Shown here: positions 48,597 to 57,922 of the stretch, piece after piece
Layout: every line of letters starts with the position of its first letter
Position numbering within the stretch: position 1 is the stretch's first letter
NCBI RefSeq assembly: GCF_013466605.1
Contig: NZ_CP059162.1
Location: 4,526,001-4,590,000, forward strand
Origin: Pseudomonas chlororaphis subsp. aurantiaca
Lineage (GTDB): Bacteria > Pseudomonadota > Gammaproteobacteria > Pseudomonadales > Pseudomonadaceae
Direction of reading: 5' to 3'
DNA length: 64,000 nucleotides
The notes under the pieces: generated by a model
Databases searched by the model: none
What the model was told of the DNA's origin: nothing
The model's input: only the letters and a program-made list of their open reading frames with translations
Translations under genes and position numbers: made by a program

Positions 48597-48796
48597 AATT
48601 GGCGGTGAAGTACTTGTCGATCAGCACCATTCAGTTGGTCGCCCTGGGCCGAACACCGACATTGGCAAGCAGCAACACCGGCCTGCCTGCAAACCATCGT
48701 GACCCAAGACTTTCTCTGCAAGCGATAAGCCCCGCGCCTGCGGCCGCTCTCCTTGTCCTGGCAAGGGATGCGGCCAGGGCTCGCTGAACCGCGCCA

Positions 48797-50437
48797 TCAC
48801 GCCTCGGGCATGACCCCCGCCACCGATGCCGACGCAGACTGCTGGCGCAGCGCACGCAAGCTGCCGCGCAGTTCGGCCGGCCGCACCGGCTTGGACAGGA
48901 TGGCGATATTGCGGTCGTGCAACGCGGCCTGGATCTTCTCGACCTCATGGCCGGTGAGGATCAGCGCCGGCACCGCCCAGCCGCGCTGCCGGCGCAGGCT
49001 GTCGATGCATTCGATGCCCGTGGCGTGGTTGCCCAGGTCATAGTCGGCGACGATGATGTCGCAGTCGCTGACCAGATCCTTACCGGAAAGCTCGGCCTGG
49101 ACCACACAGCCCCAGCGCTCGAGCAAGGCCGAGGTGGCCAGCAGCACATTGCGATCATCCTCCACCAGGCACACCTTCAAACCAGTCAACAGCCCCGCCT
49201 GACGCGCCTCGTCGAGGCTGGCCGCCTGCAGCTGCGGTGGCACCAGGGGCAACCCGTACAGGCTCACCGCGGTGCCGTGGCCAAGCCGCGAACGGATCGC
49301 CACCTCGAGCCCCATCAACTGCCCCAGGCGCTTGACGATAGACAGGCCCAGGCCCACGCCTTCAACGTCCTTGTCCCGTTGCTCGCGCACCCGGTAGAAC
49401 TCCTCGAACAGGTTCGGCAGATGCTCCTCGGCAATCCCCCGGCCCCGGTCATAGATGACGATGGCCAGCCCCGCACCGCGCTTGCGCACACCGATCAGCA
49501 CCGGTCGCCGCGCTGCGTACTTGAAGCAGTTGGACAACACGTTCTGGACCATGGTGGCGAGCAGCGCCGGGTCTGCCCGGACCCAGTGCGAACAGGGGCG
49601 CAGGCGCAGCTCGACCCCGGCCCAGCGCGCGGCTTCGGCGTTCTGCCGCAGCTGGTCGGCGAGGAATTCGCCCAGGTGCAAGGCCTGGTAACTGGGTTGC
49701 ACCCGTCCGTTGTCCAGGGTGTAGAGGTCGAGAATCGAGCGGAACAGCTGCGAGACGTTGAGCAGCGAACGGTCGATGTTGTCCACCAGACGCCGCTCCT
49801 CGTCGCCCAGGCGCGCCTCGCGCAGGCAGGCGGTGAACAGGCCGATGGAATGGATCGGCTGGCGCAGGTCGTGGCTGGCCTGGGCGAGAAAACGCGACTT
49901 TTCCAGGTTGGCGGCAATCGCCTCCTCCGACGCCTTGCGCGTGCGTTCCAGCAATATATGGGCGTAGGCCGGGATCACCGTGCTGGTGATCAACAGCATC
50001 AGCACCATGAAGGGTTGCGCCTGCCACAGCGGCGTCAGGCGATAGATGGCCAGCAGTGCCACCAACGCCAGGATCGTGGCAATCGCCAGGTAACGCGAAC
50101 CAAAGCGCATGCCGTTGCCCAGGTTGACCCAGACCATCACCGCGTACAGCGGCAGCGCTGCTTCCCCGCCGACCACCAGGCCGAACGAAGTGCCGGTATA
50201 GTCATAGACCATGCCCAGGACCCGCCGCGCCGGATAATGCCCGGGCCAGCGCACGATGGCCTGACGCAGGACAATCGACAGCAGCAGGAACAGGACGATA
50301 TAGATCACGATCGGCAGATAGGTATCGACCCGCTGCCCGGGCAGGAAACCCAGCACGCTGATATAGGCCAAGGCGCAGCTGCCCACGATGGTGCGCAGGT
50401 TGGCCTGGTCGAGTTCGGTGTTTTTCTCGAATTTCAT
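48797..50437 (-). CDS. Hybrid histidine kinase with multi-pass membrane sensor
   Basis: A 546-residue membrane kinase. Residues about 20-165 hold six hydrophobic segments with tiny loops. The HisKA box is [19 protein letters not shown], with phospho-acceptor His. The ATPase domain carries [12 protein letters not shown] (N box), [20 protein letters not shown] (G1/F boxes) and [13 protein letters not shown] (G2). The C-terminal receiver domain has the acidic VEDD pair and the phosphorylatable Asp in [15 protein letters not shown] 8 nt before ATG 50437 fixes the start. It is divergent from the NarL-type regulator at 50551, its likely partner. The signal is unknown. Confidence 0.93.
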   Translation of the reverse strand: MKFEKNTELDQANLRTIVGSCALAYISVLGFLPGQRVDTYLPIVIYIVLFLLLSIVLRQAIVRWPGHYPARRVLGMVYDYTGTSFGLVVGGEAALPLYAVMVWVNLGNGMRFGSRYLAIATILALVALLAIYRLTPLWQAQPFMVLMLLITSTVIPAYAHILLERTRKASEEAIAANLEKSRFLAQASHDLRQPIHSIGLFTACLREARLGDEERRLVDNIDRSLLNVSQLFRSILDLYTLDNGRVQPSYQALHLGEFLADQLRQNAEAARWAGVELRLRPCSHWVRADPALLATMVQNVLSNCFKYAARRPVLIGVRKRGAGLAIVIYDRGRGIAEEHLPNLFEEFYRVREQRDKDVEGVGLGLSIVKRLGQLMGLEVAIRSRLGHGTAVSLYGLPLVPPQLQAASLDEARQAGLLTGLKVCLVEDDRNVLLATSALLERWGCVVQAELSGKDLVSDCDIIVADYDLGNHATGIECIDSLRRQRGWAVPALILTGHEVEKIQAALHDRNIAILSKPVRPAELRGSLRALRQQSASASVAGVMPEA

Positions 50438-50550
50438 GGGGAACATCCTTGTGCGGCAGTCGTCGTATCCAGCACGAATCACGGGCAGTTGCCTGGCCCG
50501 CTGCTAAAGTAGCTGCCTCAAGGAAAGCTCGACCCAAGGAGAGTCACCCC

Positions 50551-51156
50551 ATGGCATGCCGGATTATCATAGCCGACGATCACCCGCTGTTTCGCGAGGG
50601 CATGTTGCGCACGGTCCAGCGCCTGCTGCCGGAGGCGCTGATCGAACAGGCCGGCGACCTGGACAGGGTACTCGCCTTGACCCAGGCCGGCGACGAGCTG
50701 GACACGCTGATCCTCGACCTGCGTTTTCCGGGCCTGACCTGCGTCAGCCAGCTGGCCGAACTGCGCCAGCAATTGCCGCGCACCACCCTGATCGTGGTGT
50801 CGATGGTCGATGACCAGGCGCTGATCGGCGAGGTCATGGCCGCTGGTGTCGACGGTTTTATCGGCAAGAACATCGCCCCGGACGAGATCGGCCAGGCCGT
50901 CCTGGCCATTCGCGAAGGCGAGGTGCTGGTCAAGTTCGCCCCTTCCGGCCTGCTGCCCCTGGGCACCGGCGTCACCCTGACCACGCGCCAGCTCGAGGTG
51001 CTGCGCCTGATCGCCCAGGGCAAGACCAACAAGGAAATCGCCCGCGAACTGGAGATCTCGCCCTTCACCGTGCGTATCCATGTGTCTTCGCTGCTGCGCA
51101 TCCTCAACGTGCCGTCGCGGGCCGCGGCGGCGGTGAAATATTCCGGGGGGCTGTAG
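50551..51156 (+). CDS. NarL/LuxR-type response regulator
   Basis: A 201-residue regulator. The receiver domain (about 1-120) has the acidic pair in [14 protein letters not shown], the phospho-acceptor Asp in [11 protein letters not shown], and the conserved Lys in [10 protein letters not shown]. The C-terminal LuxR helix-turn-helix is [48 protein letters not shown] precedes the ATG. Divergent pairing with the hybrid kinase suggests a phosphotransfer pair. Confidence 0.93.
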   Translation: MACRIIIADDHPLFREGMLRTVQRLLPEALIEQAGDLDRVLALTQAGDELDTLILDLRFPGLTCVSQLAELRQQLPRTTLIVVSMVDDQALIGEVMAAGVDGFIGKNIAPDEIGQAVLAIREGEVLVKFAPSGLLPLGTGVTLTTRQLEVLRLIAQGKTNKEIARELEISPFTVRIHVSSLLRILNVPSRAAAAVKYSGGL

Positions 51157-51239
51157 CCCGGCTCGTCGCCTGCCAGCGCGTGGCCACCCAGGCAGGCCGA
51201 TACTGTGTGGGTTTCCCTGCTTCACCGAGGAACCGGAAA

Positions 51240-51902
51240 ATGCCGCTGACCCTGTATTTCCATCCGCTGTCGTCGTTCTGCCACAAGGTGCTGATCGCCC
51301 TGTACGAACACGGTGTCGCCTTTGAAAAGCGCATCATCGATCTGGCCAACGACGCCGACCGGGCCGAGCTGCAAAGCCTGTGGCCACTGGGCAAGTTCCC
51401 GGTCATCCGCGATCACGCCCGGCAGCGCGATGTGCCGGAATCGAGTGTGATCATCGAGTATCTGGATCGGTTCTATGGCGGCCAGCAGCCGTTGATTCCC
51501 CATGATTGGGAGAGTGCGCTGGAGGTCCGGCTGTGGGACCGTTTTTTCGACAGCTACGTCCAGGGGCCGATGCAGCGGATAGTCGCCGATCGCCTGTATG
51601 GCGCCAACGGCGACCTGAGCCGGGAACGCGCAGCCCTGCTGAGCGCATACGCCATGCTCGAGCGGCGCCTGGCCTCGAGGACCTGGGTGGCCAGCCCGGA
51701 CTTCAGCCTGGCCGACTGCGCCGCCGCCCCGGCCTTGTTCTATGCCAGCACGCTCGTGGCCTTTACCGACGACCACCGCCACCTGAGCGCCTATTTCGAG
51801 CGGCTGATACAGCGCCCCTCGTTCCAGCGAGTCATCGACGAAGCCCGCCCCTACTTTGTCCATTACCCGTTTGCCGAGGCCATCCCACAGCGCTTTCGCT
51901 AG
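51240..51902 (+). CDS. Glutathione S-transferase family protein
   Basis: A 220-residue cytosolic enzyme. The N-terminal thioredoxin-like domain begins LTLYFHPLSSFCHKVLIALY, with the likely catalytic Ser/Cys in SSFC, and includes LGKFPVIRD and the glutathione-binding VPESSVIIEYLD. The C-terminal helical domain carries FSLADCAAAPALFYAS, the conserved N-capping motif. GAGG precedes the ATG at 51240. The electrophilic substrate is unknown. Confidence 0.92.
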   Translation: MPLTLYFHPLSSFCHKVLIALYEHGVAFEKRIIDLANDADRAELQSLWPLGKFPVIRDHARQRDVPESSVIIEYLDRFYGGQQPLIPHDWESALEVRLWDRFFDSYVQGPMQRIVADRLYGANGDLSRERAALLSAYAMLERRLASRTWVASPDFSLADCAAAPALFYASTLVAFTDDHRHLSAYFERLIQRPSFQRVIDEARPYFVHYPFAEAIPQRFR

Positions 51903-52076
51903 CAGTCGGGCAAAGGCGAGATAACGAGATGATCCGGGCACAGGAAAAGCGGCCACTTGAGCATCCACACGGATACCGGGGCATTACGGGAGCGTTTGAT
52001 AAAACAGAAGGATGGGTGTTTCGGGAGGACTCGCCTCATGCCTGGCGGCTGAGGGGTACCTGGATGGGTAGGAAAA

Positions 52077-52151
52077 TGGCAGGGGCGGCTGGATTCGAAC
52101 CAACGCATGGCAGGATCAAAACCTGCTGCCTTACCGCTTGGCGACGCCCCT
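52077..52151 (-). tRNA. tRNA-Gln (anticodon TTG)
   Basis: On the minus strand the acceptor arms AGGGGCG and CGCCCCT pair over 7 bp, followed by G-CCA. The D arm is GCCAAGCGGTAAGGC. The anticodon stem is GCAGG/CCTGC around the loop TTTTGAT, giving anticodon TTG. The T arm is GTTGG-TTCGAAT-CCAGC. CCA is encoded. No direct repeat of its 3' end, and so no att duplication, is visible elsewhere in the window. Confidence 0.95.
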
Positions 52152-52580
52152 ATGGCTGATGTTGCTTGCCTTCACTGCAAGCCCCGGGGGGGACTCTGCA
52201 AGAACGCGCGGAAATTTATCAACTTTTTCGTCGTTTGTGAAGCCACAAATGCATAAATTTGTTTTTAAAACAGCTACTTACTTTTTGGGCCAGGACTGAG
52301 GTAAAAACCGCCGATGCTTGGGGACCCCTACACGACGGGCGCCAGACCCCGATCAGCAGCCAACAACGACGGCGAAGCGTTTAGCGATTCCCCCGCCGGC
52401 AACTTGGTGCAAAATACCCCGCTCAGGTTGTAGCCCAGCCCCAGTCGCGTCGTGCCGCGCAACGAGAACCGATATGAAAACCCATTGTGAGATAAGCGAT
52501 GTGCCCAAGCCGCCCAAACCCCAGCGCCAGTGTGATGGCAACCTTCACCACATCACCCATCAGCAGCCGGCGATAACAGC
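52152..52580. other. Intergenic with AT-rich patch
   Basis: Between the tRNA and the amidase lies ~430 bp. An AT-rich patch at about 52211-52285 probably carries promoters for the tRNA on the minus strand. No coding frame is convincing. The amidase promoter should lie in the right half, but no clear boxes were found. Confidence 0.45.
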
Positions 52581-54293
52581 ATGATCGAAGTCACCGAGGT
52601 TTCCATTGCCCAACTGCGCGCCGCGCTCGAATCTGGCCAGACCACGGCGGTCGAACTGGTCCAGGCCTATCTGGCCAGGATCGATGCCTACGACGGCCCC
52701 GACACCCCCACCGCCCTCAACGCGGTGGTGGTGCGCAACCCCGACGCGCTCAAGGAAGCCCAGGCCTCCGATGCCCGCCGGGCCAGGGGCGAAACCCTGG
52801 GTCCGCTCGATGGCATTCCCTACACGGCCAAGGACAGCTACCTGGTCAAGGGCCTCACCGCGGCCTCCGGCAGCCCTGCCTTCGCCAACCTGATCGCCTA
52901 TCGCGATGCCTTCACCATCGAACGGCTGCGCGCCGCCGGGGCGATATGCCTGGGCAAGACCAATATGCCGCCGATGGCCAACGGCGGCATGCAACGCGGG
53001 GTCTATGGCCGTGCGGAAAGCCCGTACAACGCCGACTACCTCACCGCGCCCTTCGCCTCGGGCTCGTCGAACGGCGCAGGTACCGCCACCGCCGCCAGCT
53101 TCGCCGCCTTCGGCCTGGCGGAAGAAACCTGGTCGAGCGGCCGCGGCCCGGCCTCGAACAATGGCTTGTGTGCCTACACCCCTTCGCGCGGGGTGATCTC
53201 GGTGCGCGGCAACTGGCCGCTGACCCCGACCATGGACGTGGTGGTGCCCTATGCCCGGACCATGGCCGACCTGCTCGAAGTGCTCGACGTGGTGGTCGCC
53301 GAAGACCCGGACACCCGTGGCGATCTGTGGCGCCTGCAACCCTGGGTGCCGATCCCCAGCGTGGCCTCGGTACGCCCGGCGTCCTATCAGGAACTGGCCG
53401 TCGGCAGCAGCGCCCTGGCCGGCAAGCGCTTCGGTGTGCCGCGCATGTACATCAACGCCGACCCCGAGGCGGGCACCAGCGAAGCACCGGGGATCGGTGG
53501 CCCGACCGGGCAACGCATCAACACCCGCCCTTCGGTGATCGGCCTCTGGCAGCAGGCGCGCCAGGCGCTCGAAGCCGCCGGCGCCGATGTGCTCGAAGTG
53601 GATTTCCCCCTGGTGTCCAATTGCGAGGGCGATCGCCCCGGCGCGCCGACGGTGTTCAACCGCGGCCTGGTGTCCAAGGAGTTCCTGCATCACGAGTTGT
53701 GGGACCTGACCGCCTGGGCCTTCGATGATTTCCTGCGGGCCAACGGCGACCCGAAGCTCAATCGCCTGGTGGACGTCGACGGCCCGCTGATTTTCCCTCA
53801 CGACCCCGGCACCCTGCCCAACCGCGAAGGCGACCTGGCCGCCGGCATGGACGAGTACGTGAAGATGGCCGAACGCGGCATCACCCCCTGGGACCAGATC
53901 CCCACCGTGCCCGACGGCCTGCGCGGCCTGGAGCAAACCCGCAAGATCGACCTCGAGGACTGGATGGACACGCTGGGGCTCGATGCGGTGATCTTCCCGA
54001 CGGTGGCCGACGTCGGCCCGGCCAATGCCGATGTCGACCCTGCCTCCGCAGATATCGCCTGGAGCAACGGCGTCTGGGTGGCCAACGGCAACCTCGCCAT
54101 CCGCCACCTGGGCGTGCCCACGGTCACCGTGCCGATGGGCGTCATGCCGGACATCGGCATGCCCATCGGCCTGACCTTCGCCGGCCGCGCCTACGACGAC
54201 TCGAACCTGCTGCGCCTGGCGGCGGCCTACGAGTCCACCGGCAGCAAACGCCTGATCCCGCCGCGCACACCGGCGTTGGTGGCAGGCAAGTAA
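52581..54293 (+). CDS. Amidase-signature family hydrolase
   Basis: A 570-residue AS-family amidase. The catalytic Lys is K84 (LDGIPYTAKDSYLVKG). The serine-rich signature is altered: GSSNGAG (161-167) replaces the usual GGSSGGS, giving the cis-Ser near 162-163, and the nucleophile stretch ETWSSGRGPASNNG (182-195) replaces the usual DTGGSIR-x-PA, with Ser186 as nucleophile. No signal peptide. It would hydrolyse an unknown amide. It stands alone with a poor ribosome binding site at ATG 52581. Confidence 0.87.
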   Translation: MIEVTEVSIAQLRAALESGQTTAVELVQAYLARIDAYDGPDTPTALNAVVVRNPDALKEAQASDARRARGETLGPLDGIPYTAKDSYLVKGLTAASGSPAFANLIAYRDAFTIERLRAAGAICLGKTNMPPMANGGMQRGVYGRAESPYNADYLTAPFASGSSNGAGTATAASFAAFGLAEETWSSGRGPASNNGLCAYTPSRGVISVRGNWPLTPTMDVVVPYARTMADLLEVLDVVVAEDPDTRGDLWRLQPWVPIPSVASVRPASYQELAVGSSALAGKRFGVPRMYINADPEAGTSEAPGIGGPTGQRINTRPSVIGLWQQARQALEAAGADVLEVDFPLVSNCEGDRPGAPTVFNRGLVSKEFLHHELWDLTAWAFDDFLRANGDPKLNRLVDVDGPLIFPHDPGTLPNREGDLAAGMDEYVKMAERGITPWDQIPTVPDGLRGLEQTRKIDLEDWMDTLGLDAVIFPTVADVGPANADVDPASADIAWSNGVWVANGNLAIRHLGVPTVTVPMGVMPDIGMPIGLTFAGRAYDDSNLLRLAAAYESTGSKRLIPPRTPALVAGK

Positions 54294-54495
54294 ACGGCAG
54301 GTAACCCTGAGCGGCGGGATTGGAGCATTACCAGCACCCATCCCGCCCGCCAACGGCAAGCCTGGGCAATCCGGCCTGCGCAAACTCATCGCCCGCAGGC
54401 ATCGCCCGCAGTCGATCTCGCCAGGGCTCGAACCCGGGCTGGCGGCATCCCCCTCAAGACGCAGAACAGTGCATCCCGGCAATGCGCAACTGGGC

Positions 54496-55902
54496 TCATA
54501 ACCAGTATTCCCAAAGTCGCGCCATCTGCTCCTTGGCTCTCATACCCAGCGAACGGCGCTGCCACTGTTCCAGCTTGATTTCGTTCGACTTGGCCAGGTC
54601 AGCCATGAATGCCGCCTGCATCTTTTTTGCAAACCCGGTGCCCAGCACCACGACGTTGACTTCATCGTTATGCAGGAAGCTGCGCCAGTCGAGGTTGGTG
54701 GAACCGACACTCGACCACACACCATCGATTACCGCAGTCTTGACGTGGAGTAGCGCGTCGCGGCGTTCGTAAAGCTTGACGTTGGCCTTCAGCAGCTCGC
54801 TGTAGTAAGCGCGTCCAGCATGGAGCACCAGCCACGAATCGGTGCTGCTGGGTAGCACCAGCTTGACGTCGACTCCACGTGCCGCCGCTTCCTTGAGGAC
54901 CGCTAGCAACTGCGGGTCGGGCACAAAGTAGGCGTTGGTCAGCCATATCTCGGTCTGTGCGCTACGCAGCGCCGAAATCAGCGTGGCGTAGATCAGGCTG
55001 AACGGTTCATCTGGCGAACTGCCGATGGCGCGCACCACCTCGCTGCCCTTGCGCTCAGGGGGTGGAAAGTACCGCCTGGCCGCGAGTGGTTCGCCTTTCT
55101 GGGCGGTCCAGGTTCCGATGAACAGCTTCTGCAGTTCCGCCACCACGGGCCCCTCGATACGCAGGTCGGTGTCGCGCCAGGGCAAATCGCCACTGGGCCG
55201 AGTCTTCGAGTGAGAGCTGAACGAGCCCCCCGAATAGACGCTGCTGATGTTGATCCCGCCGAGAAAGGCAATGCGGCCGTCCACTATCAGCAGCTTCCGA
55301 TGGTCGCGCTGGTTCACGTCCCACCCCGCTTTGGCCGTCATCGGATTGACGGGGTTGTACTCCAGCACCTTGACGCCCGCTTCGGTCAATCGAGAGAAAA
55401 ACCCTGACGATGTTCCGAGGGTTCCGACGCTGTCACGGATCAGGTTGACCTGTACGCCTTGCTGTTGCCGGGCAATCAATGCGGCGGCGAAGCGCTGACC
55501 GACCTCGTCATCGTCAAAGATATAGGTCTCCATGTTGATGTGGTCGCGTGCAGCCTCCACGGCCTTGATCATCGACTGGTAGGTGCTGGGGCCGTCCTGC
55601 AGCAAGTCGACCTTGTTGCCTTCCGTCAGCGGGCTGCCGACGATGGACTCTTCGATTGCGAGGTGCACATCGAAGATGTCGGTCTCTGCGCCGGAGGACT
55701 TGAGCCGGTCGAGAATGGCTTTGCTGCGCTCGGCAGACAGCGGTCCATGTGCCCCGTCGAGCTGCACTGGCGCAGAGGGCGCGCGGGCCATGTCGGGCAC
55801 TATCCTGGGCAATGTGCTGCAGGAGATCATGAATGCCAGGAGCACAATCACGCATAGCGCCAGGGGAATACATGCCCCCTTGCATGGGTTTAGAAGGTTC
55901 AT
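54496..55902 (-). CDS. Phospholipase D-like / cardiolipin synthase-like lipoprotein
   Basis: A 468-residue protein with an N-terminal lipoprotein or membrane anchor (LAFMISC) and two PLD HKD motifs: DHRKLLIVDGRIAFLGG and HVKTAVIDGVWSSVGSTN. This two-motif layout is shared with ClsA/B-type cardiolipin synthases, which are usually multi-pass at the N-terminus; here only one anchor exists, so it may be a periplasmic transphosphatidylase. GAGGGG upstream supports the start at 55902. The downstream SYLF gene on the same strand is 208 bp away. Confidence 0.88.
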   Translation of the reverse strand: MNLLNPCKGACIPLALCVIVLLAFMISCSTLPRIVPDMARAPSAPVQLDGAHGPLSAERSKAILDRLKSSGAETDIFDVHLAIEESIVGSPLTEGNKVDLLQDGPSTYQSMIKAVEAARDHINMETYIFDDDEVGQRFAAALIARQQQGVQVNLIRDSVGTLGTSSGFFSRLTEAGVKVLEYNPVNPMTAKAGWDVNQRDHRKLLIVDGRIAFLGGINISSVYSGGSFSSHSKTRPSGDLPWRDTDLRIEGPVVAELQKLFIGTWTAQKGEPLAARRYFPPPERKGSEVVRAIGSSPDEPFSLIYATLISALRSAQTEIWLTNAYFVPDPQLLAVLKEAAARGVDVKLVLPSSTDSWLVLHAGRAYYSELLKANVKLYERRDALLHVKTAVIDGVWSSVGSTNLDWRSFLHNDEVNVVVLGTGFAKKMQAAFMADLAKSNEIKLEQWQRRSLGMRAKEQMARLWEYWL

Positions 55903-56109
55903 TGGCCCCCCTCATGGCGAGGACGGTGATAGCGCTCAACAATTCTGGAGATTTCGTCGCGCATCCTGCCCCAAAAGCGGCTGGGGCACAGGCGCTCGAG
56001 CCAGGCGTCTTGCTTGCCAAGCAAGGCGCCTTGGTGGAGCCCCCACTGGAGCGTGTTCACCGCACAGACGCGACACGCTTGAAAAGATCAAAACCCTTGT
56101 AAGGCAGTT

Positions 56110-56670
56110 TCAGCGCTTGATCAGGGAAATCTTTGTTCCTTCGATGCTGACCCCGGCCATCAACCCTTGCTGGTCGAAGATGAACGCGTAGGCATCGTCC
56201 TTCAGCGTCGAGCTCGACAGATTTTTCGCTATCCCTTCGTCGACCACGACAATGGTTGGCCCCACGCCGACTTCCCAGCCCTTGGTCTCGCGCACATAGT
56301 TCAGCGCTTTTTCGGTCATCAGGAACACCGCATAACCGTAAGACTGGGCGCCTGCCTGCAGCCCCCATGACCCGGTGACGGAGTTGTAATAACCCTCCAC
56401 TTTCTGGCCTTTCATCAGCACGCCTTCGCCATAGCTGCCACCAAACACAAGGCCTGCCTTGACGATTTTCGGAAAGACGAGCACCGCTTTGGCATCGCGC
56501 GAAAGGGTTTCGGCAAACGGAGTGGCCTTATAGAGGATTTGCAAGGCTTGCTGGGAATCGGCATTCAAGTCCTCGGCGGTTGCCGCACCAGCATTGTTCA
56601 ACAGGCTTGCCGATGTCAGGGATACTGCCGCCAGGACGATCGATAGGAAGAACCGCATTGATTGAGTCAT
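56110..56670 (-). CDS. Exported SYLF/YSC84-domain lipid-binding protein
   Basis: A 186-residue protein with a signal peptide (1 to about 29, ending NNAGA). The SYLF domain follows: AKAVLVFPKIVKAGLVFGGS, YGEGVLMKGQKVEGYYNSVT and GSWGLQAGAQSYGYAVFLMT, ending in AYAFIFDQQGLMAGVSIEGT. SYLF domains bind phosphoinositide-like lipids in eukaryotes; the bacterial role is unclear, probably envelope-linked. GGAG 8 nt before the ATG. It may form a loose unit with the PLD-like gene. Confidence 0.9.
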   Translation of the reverse strand: MTQSMRFFLSIVLAAVSLTSASLLNNAGAATAEDLNADSQQALQILYKATPFAETLSRDAKAVLVFPKIVKAGLVFGGSYGEGVLMKGQKVEGYYNSVTGSWGLQAGAQSYGYAVFLMTEKALNYVRETKGWEVGVGPTIVVVDEGIAKNLSSSTLKDDAYAFIFDQQGLMAGVSIEGTKISLIKR

Positions 56671-56975
56671 TTTCGTACTCCTACGCGAGAGGAGCGGATG
56701 TGATCAACGGTCAGCGCCTGCACCAGGCAGGACCCGAACCTGCTTGAAGTTCTCCGGCTCCCCCTGAAGTGTGCTGCATGGACTGTCGGCAGAATCACCA
56801 CCAGCCCTACAGCCAGCAGGATGGGAGTGAATCCGTTTATCAAGGGTCGCCGGCCGGAATGAAGCAGCCTGGAGGCCCTTGATCGGTTGACCATTGCGTA
56901 TCGGCAGGGTTCGCCGCCAGCGGCTGCTTTTTTATTGGTTGCGGCCTGGCATGAATGGCCGGGATCGACTGAGCC
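56671..56975. other. Intergenic, no gene seen
   Basis: About 305 bp upstream of the SYLF gene, likely carrying its promoter. A frame remains open on the minus strand, continuing from the LysR remnant, but it loses all family resemblance. Confidence 0.45.
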
Positions 56976-57131
56976 TTGCGCCAGCACGGCGATGCCCGGA
57001 TCGAGCGTCGCCAGGCGGCGGATCAAGCCCACACTGTTGAGCCGGAAGCGACCGCCCACCTCGACTTCAAGCGTTTCGCCGGCACGCGACAGCATCCAGT
57101 TGTCGATCCCGGCAAAGAGAACGCCAGGGCT
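56976..57131 (-). pseudogene. LysR effector-domain fragment
   Basis: Directly after and in frame with the phzF stop the minus strand encodes SPGVLFAGIDNWMLSRAGET, then LEVEVGGRFRLNSVGLIRRL and ATLDPGIAVLAQ. This is the GRF-x-x-N-x-VGLIRxLA-x-x-GIAVL signature of LTTR effector domains. No helix-turn-helix part is present, and resemblance ends after GIAVLAQ. It is a remnant of a lost regulator. Confidence 0.65.
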
Positions 57132-57917
57132 TCAGATAAAAATCGTGCCCTTCAGATACAGCGCGCCCTGGCCGCTGATCAGCACCCGTCCGTTATCCAG
57201 CACCTCGCACCACAGCTGGCCCTTGCGCGCCCCGCCCTGCTCCGCGCTCAGCCGGGTTTTGCCCAGGCGTTGGGCCCAGTACGGGGCCAGGGAGGTGTGG
57301 GCCGAGCCGGTGACCGGGTCTTCGTTGACCCCGACGCTCGGGCCGAACCAGCGGGAGACGAAATCGAACTGCTTGCCCGGCGCGGTGACGGCGATGCCGC
57401 GCACATCGAACTTGGCCAGGGCGGCGAAATCGGGCTTGAGGCCGGCGATGATCGCTTCGTCCTCGACCACCAGCAAATAGTCGTCGGTGCGGTACAGGGC
57501 TTCGGCGCGCGGCAGGCCGAGGGCGTGCAGCAGGCTCGGTGCAATCTCCACGGCCGCCGGTTGCCTGGTCGGGAAGTCCATGGACAGCCGCTCGCCGTCG
57601 CGGCGTACACGCAACTCGCCGCTGCGGGTGCTGAAGCGCAGCAGTTCGCTGGGCTCGTTCAGTTGTTCGAACAGCACCCAGGCCGCCGCCAGGGTGGCGT
57701 GGCCACAGAGGTCGACTTCCACGGTCGGGGTGAACCAGCGCAATTCGAACAGCTCGCCATTGCGCACGAAGTAGGCGGTTTCCGAGAGGTTGTTCTCTTC
57801 GGCGATCCGTTGCAGCGTGGCGTCGGGCAGCCACGCGTCCAGCGGGCAGACCGCCGCCGGGTTGCCGCCGAAAGGCGTGGAGGAAAAGGCATCCACCTGA
57901 AAGATATCGAGCTGCAT
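57132..57917 (-). CDS. PhzF-family isomerase/epimerase
   Basis: A 261-residue protein with the two-lobed diaminopimelate-epimerase-like fold of the PhzF family. Motifs are QVDAFSSTPFGGNPAAVCPL, AEENNLSETAYFVRN (the Glu catalytic in PhzF), RWFTPTVEVDLCGHATLAAA and VNEDPVTGSAHTSLAPYW. It is not part of a phenazine operon, so the substrate is unknown. Start 57917 has AGGA 9 nt upstream; an ATG at 57926 overlaps the upstream stop as ATGA, so coupling with the YheO-like gene is likely either way. Confidence 0.9.
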   Translation of the reverse strand: MQLDIFQVDAFSSTPFGGNPAAVCPLDAWLPDATLQRIAEENNLSETAYFVRNGELFELRWFTPTVEVDLCGHATLAAAWVLFEQLNEPSELLRFSTRSGELRVRRDGERLSMDFPTRQPAAVEIAPSLLHALGLPRAEALYRTDDYLLVVEDEAIIAGLKPDFAALAKFDVRGIAVTAPGKQFDFVSRWFGPSVGVNEDPVTGSAHTSLAPYWAQRLGKTRLSAEQGGARKGQLWCEVLDNGRVLISGQGALYLKGTIFI

Positions 57918-57922
57918 CGGCT

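Noticed and set aside
52077-52151. tRNA-Gln as an attachment site for an island
   Set aside because: No integrase and no second copy of the tRNA 3' end are visible in the window; the neighbouring genes look like ordinary core chromosome.
52392-52562. Short minus-strand frame of about 45 codons before the amidase (MGDVVKVAITLALGFG...)
   Set aside because: No ribosome binding site, no recognised family and a random-looking C-terminus.
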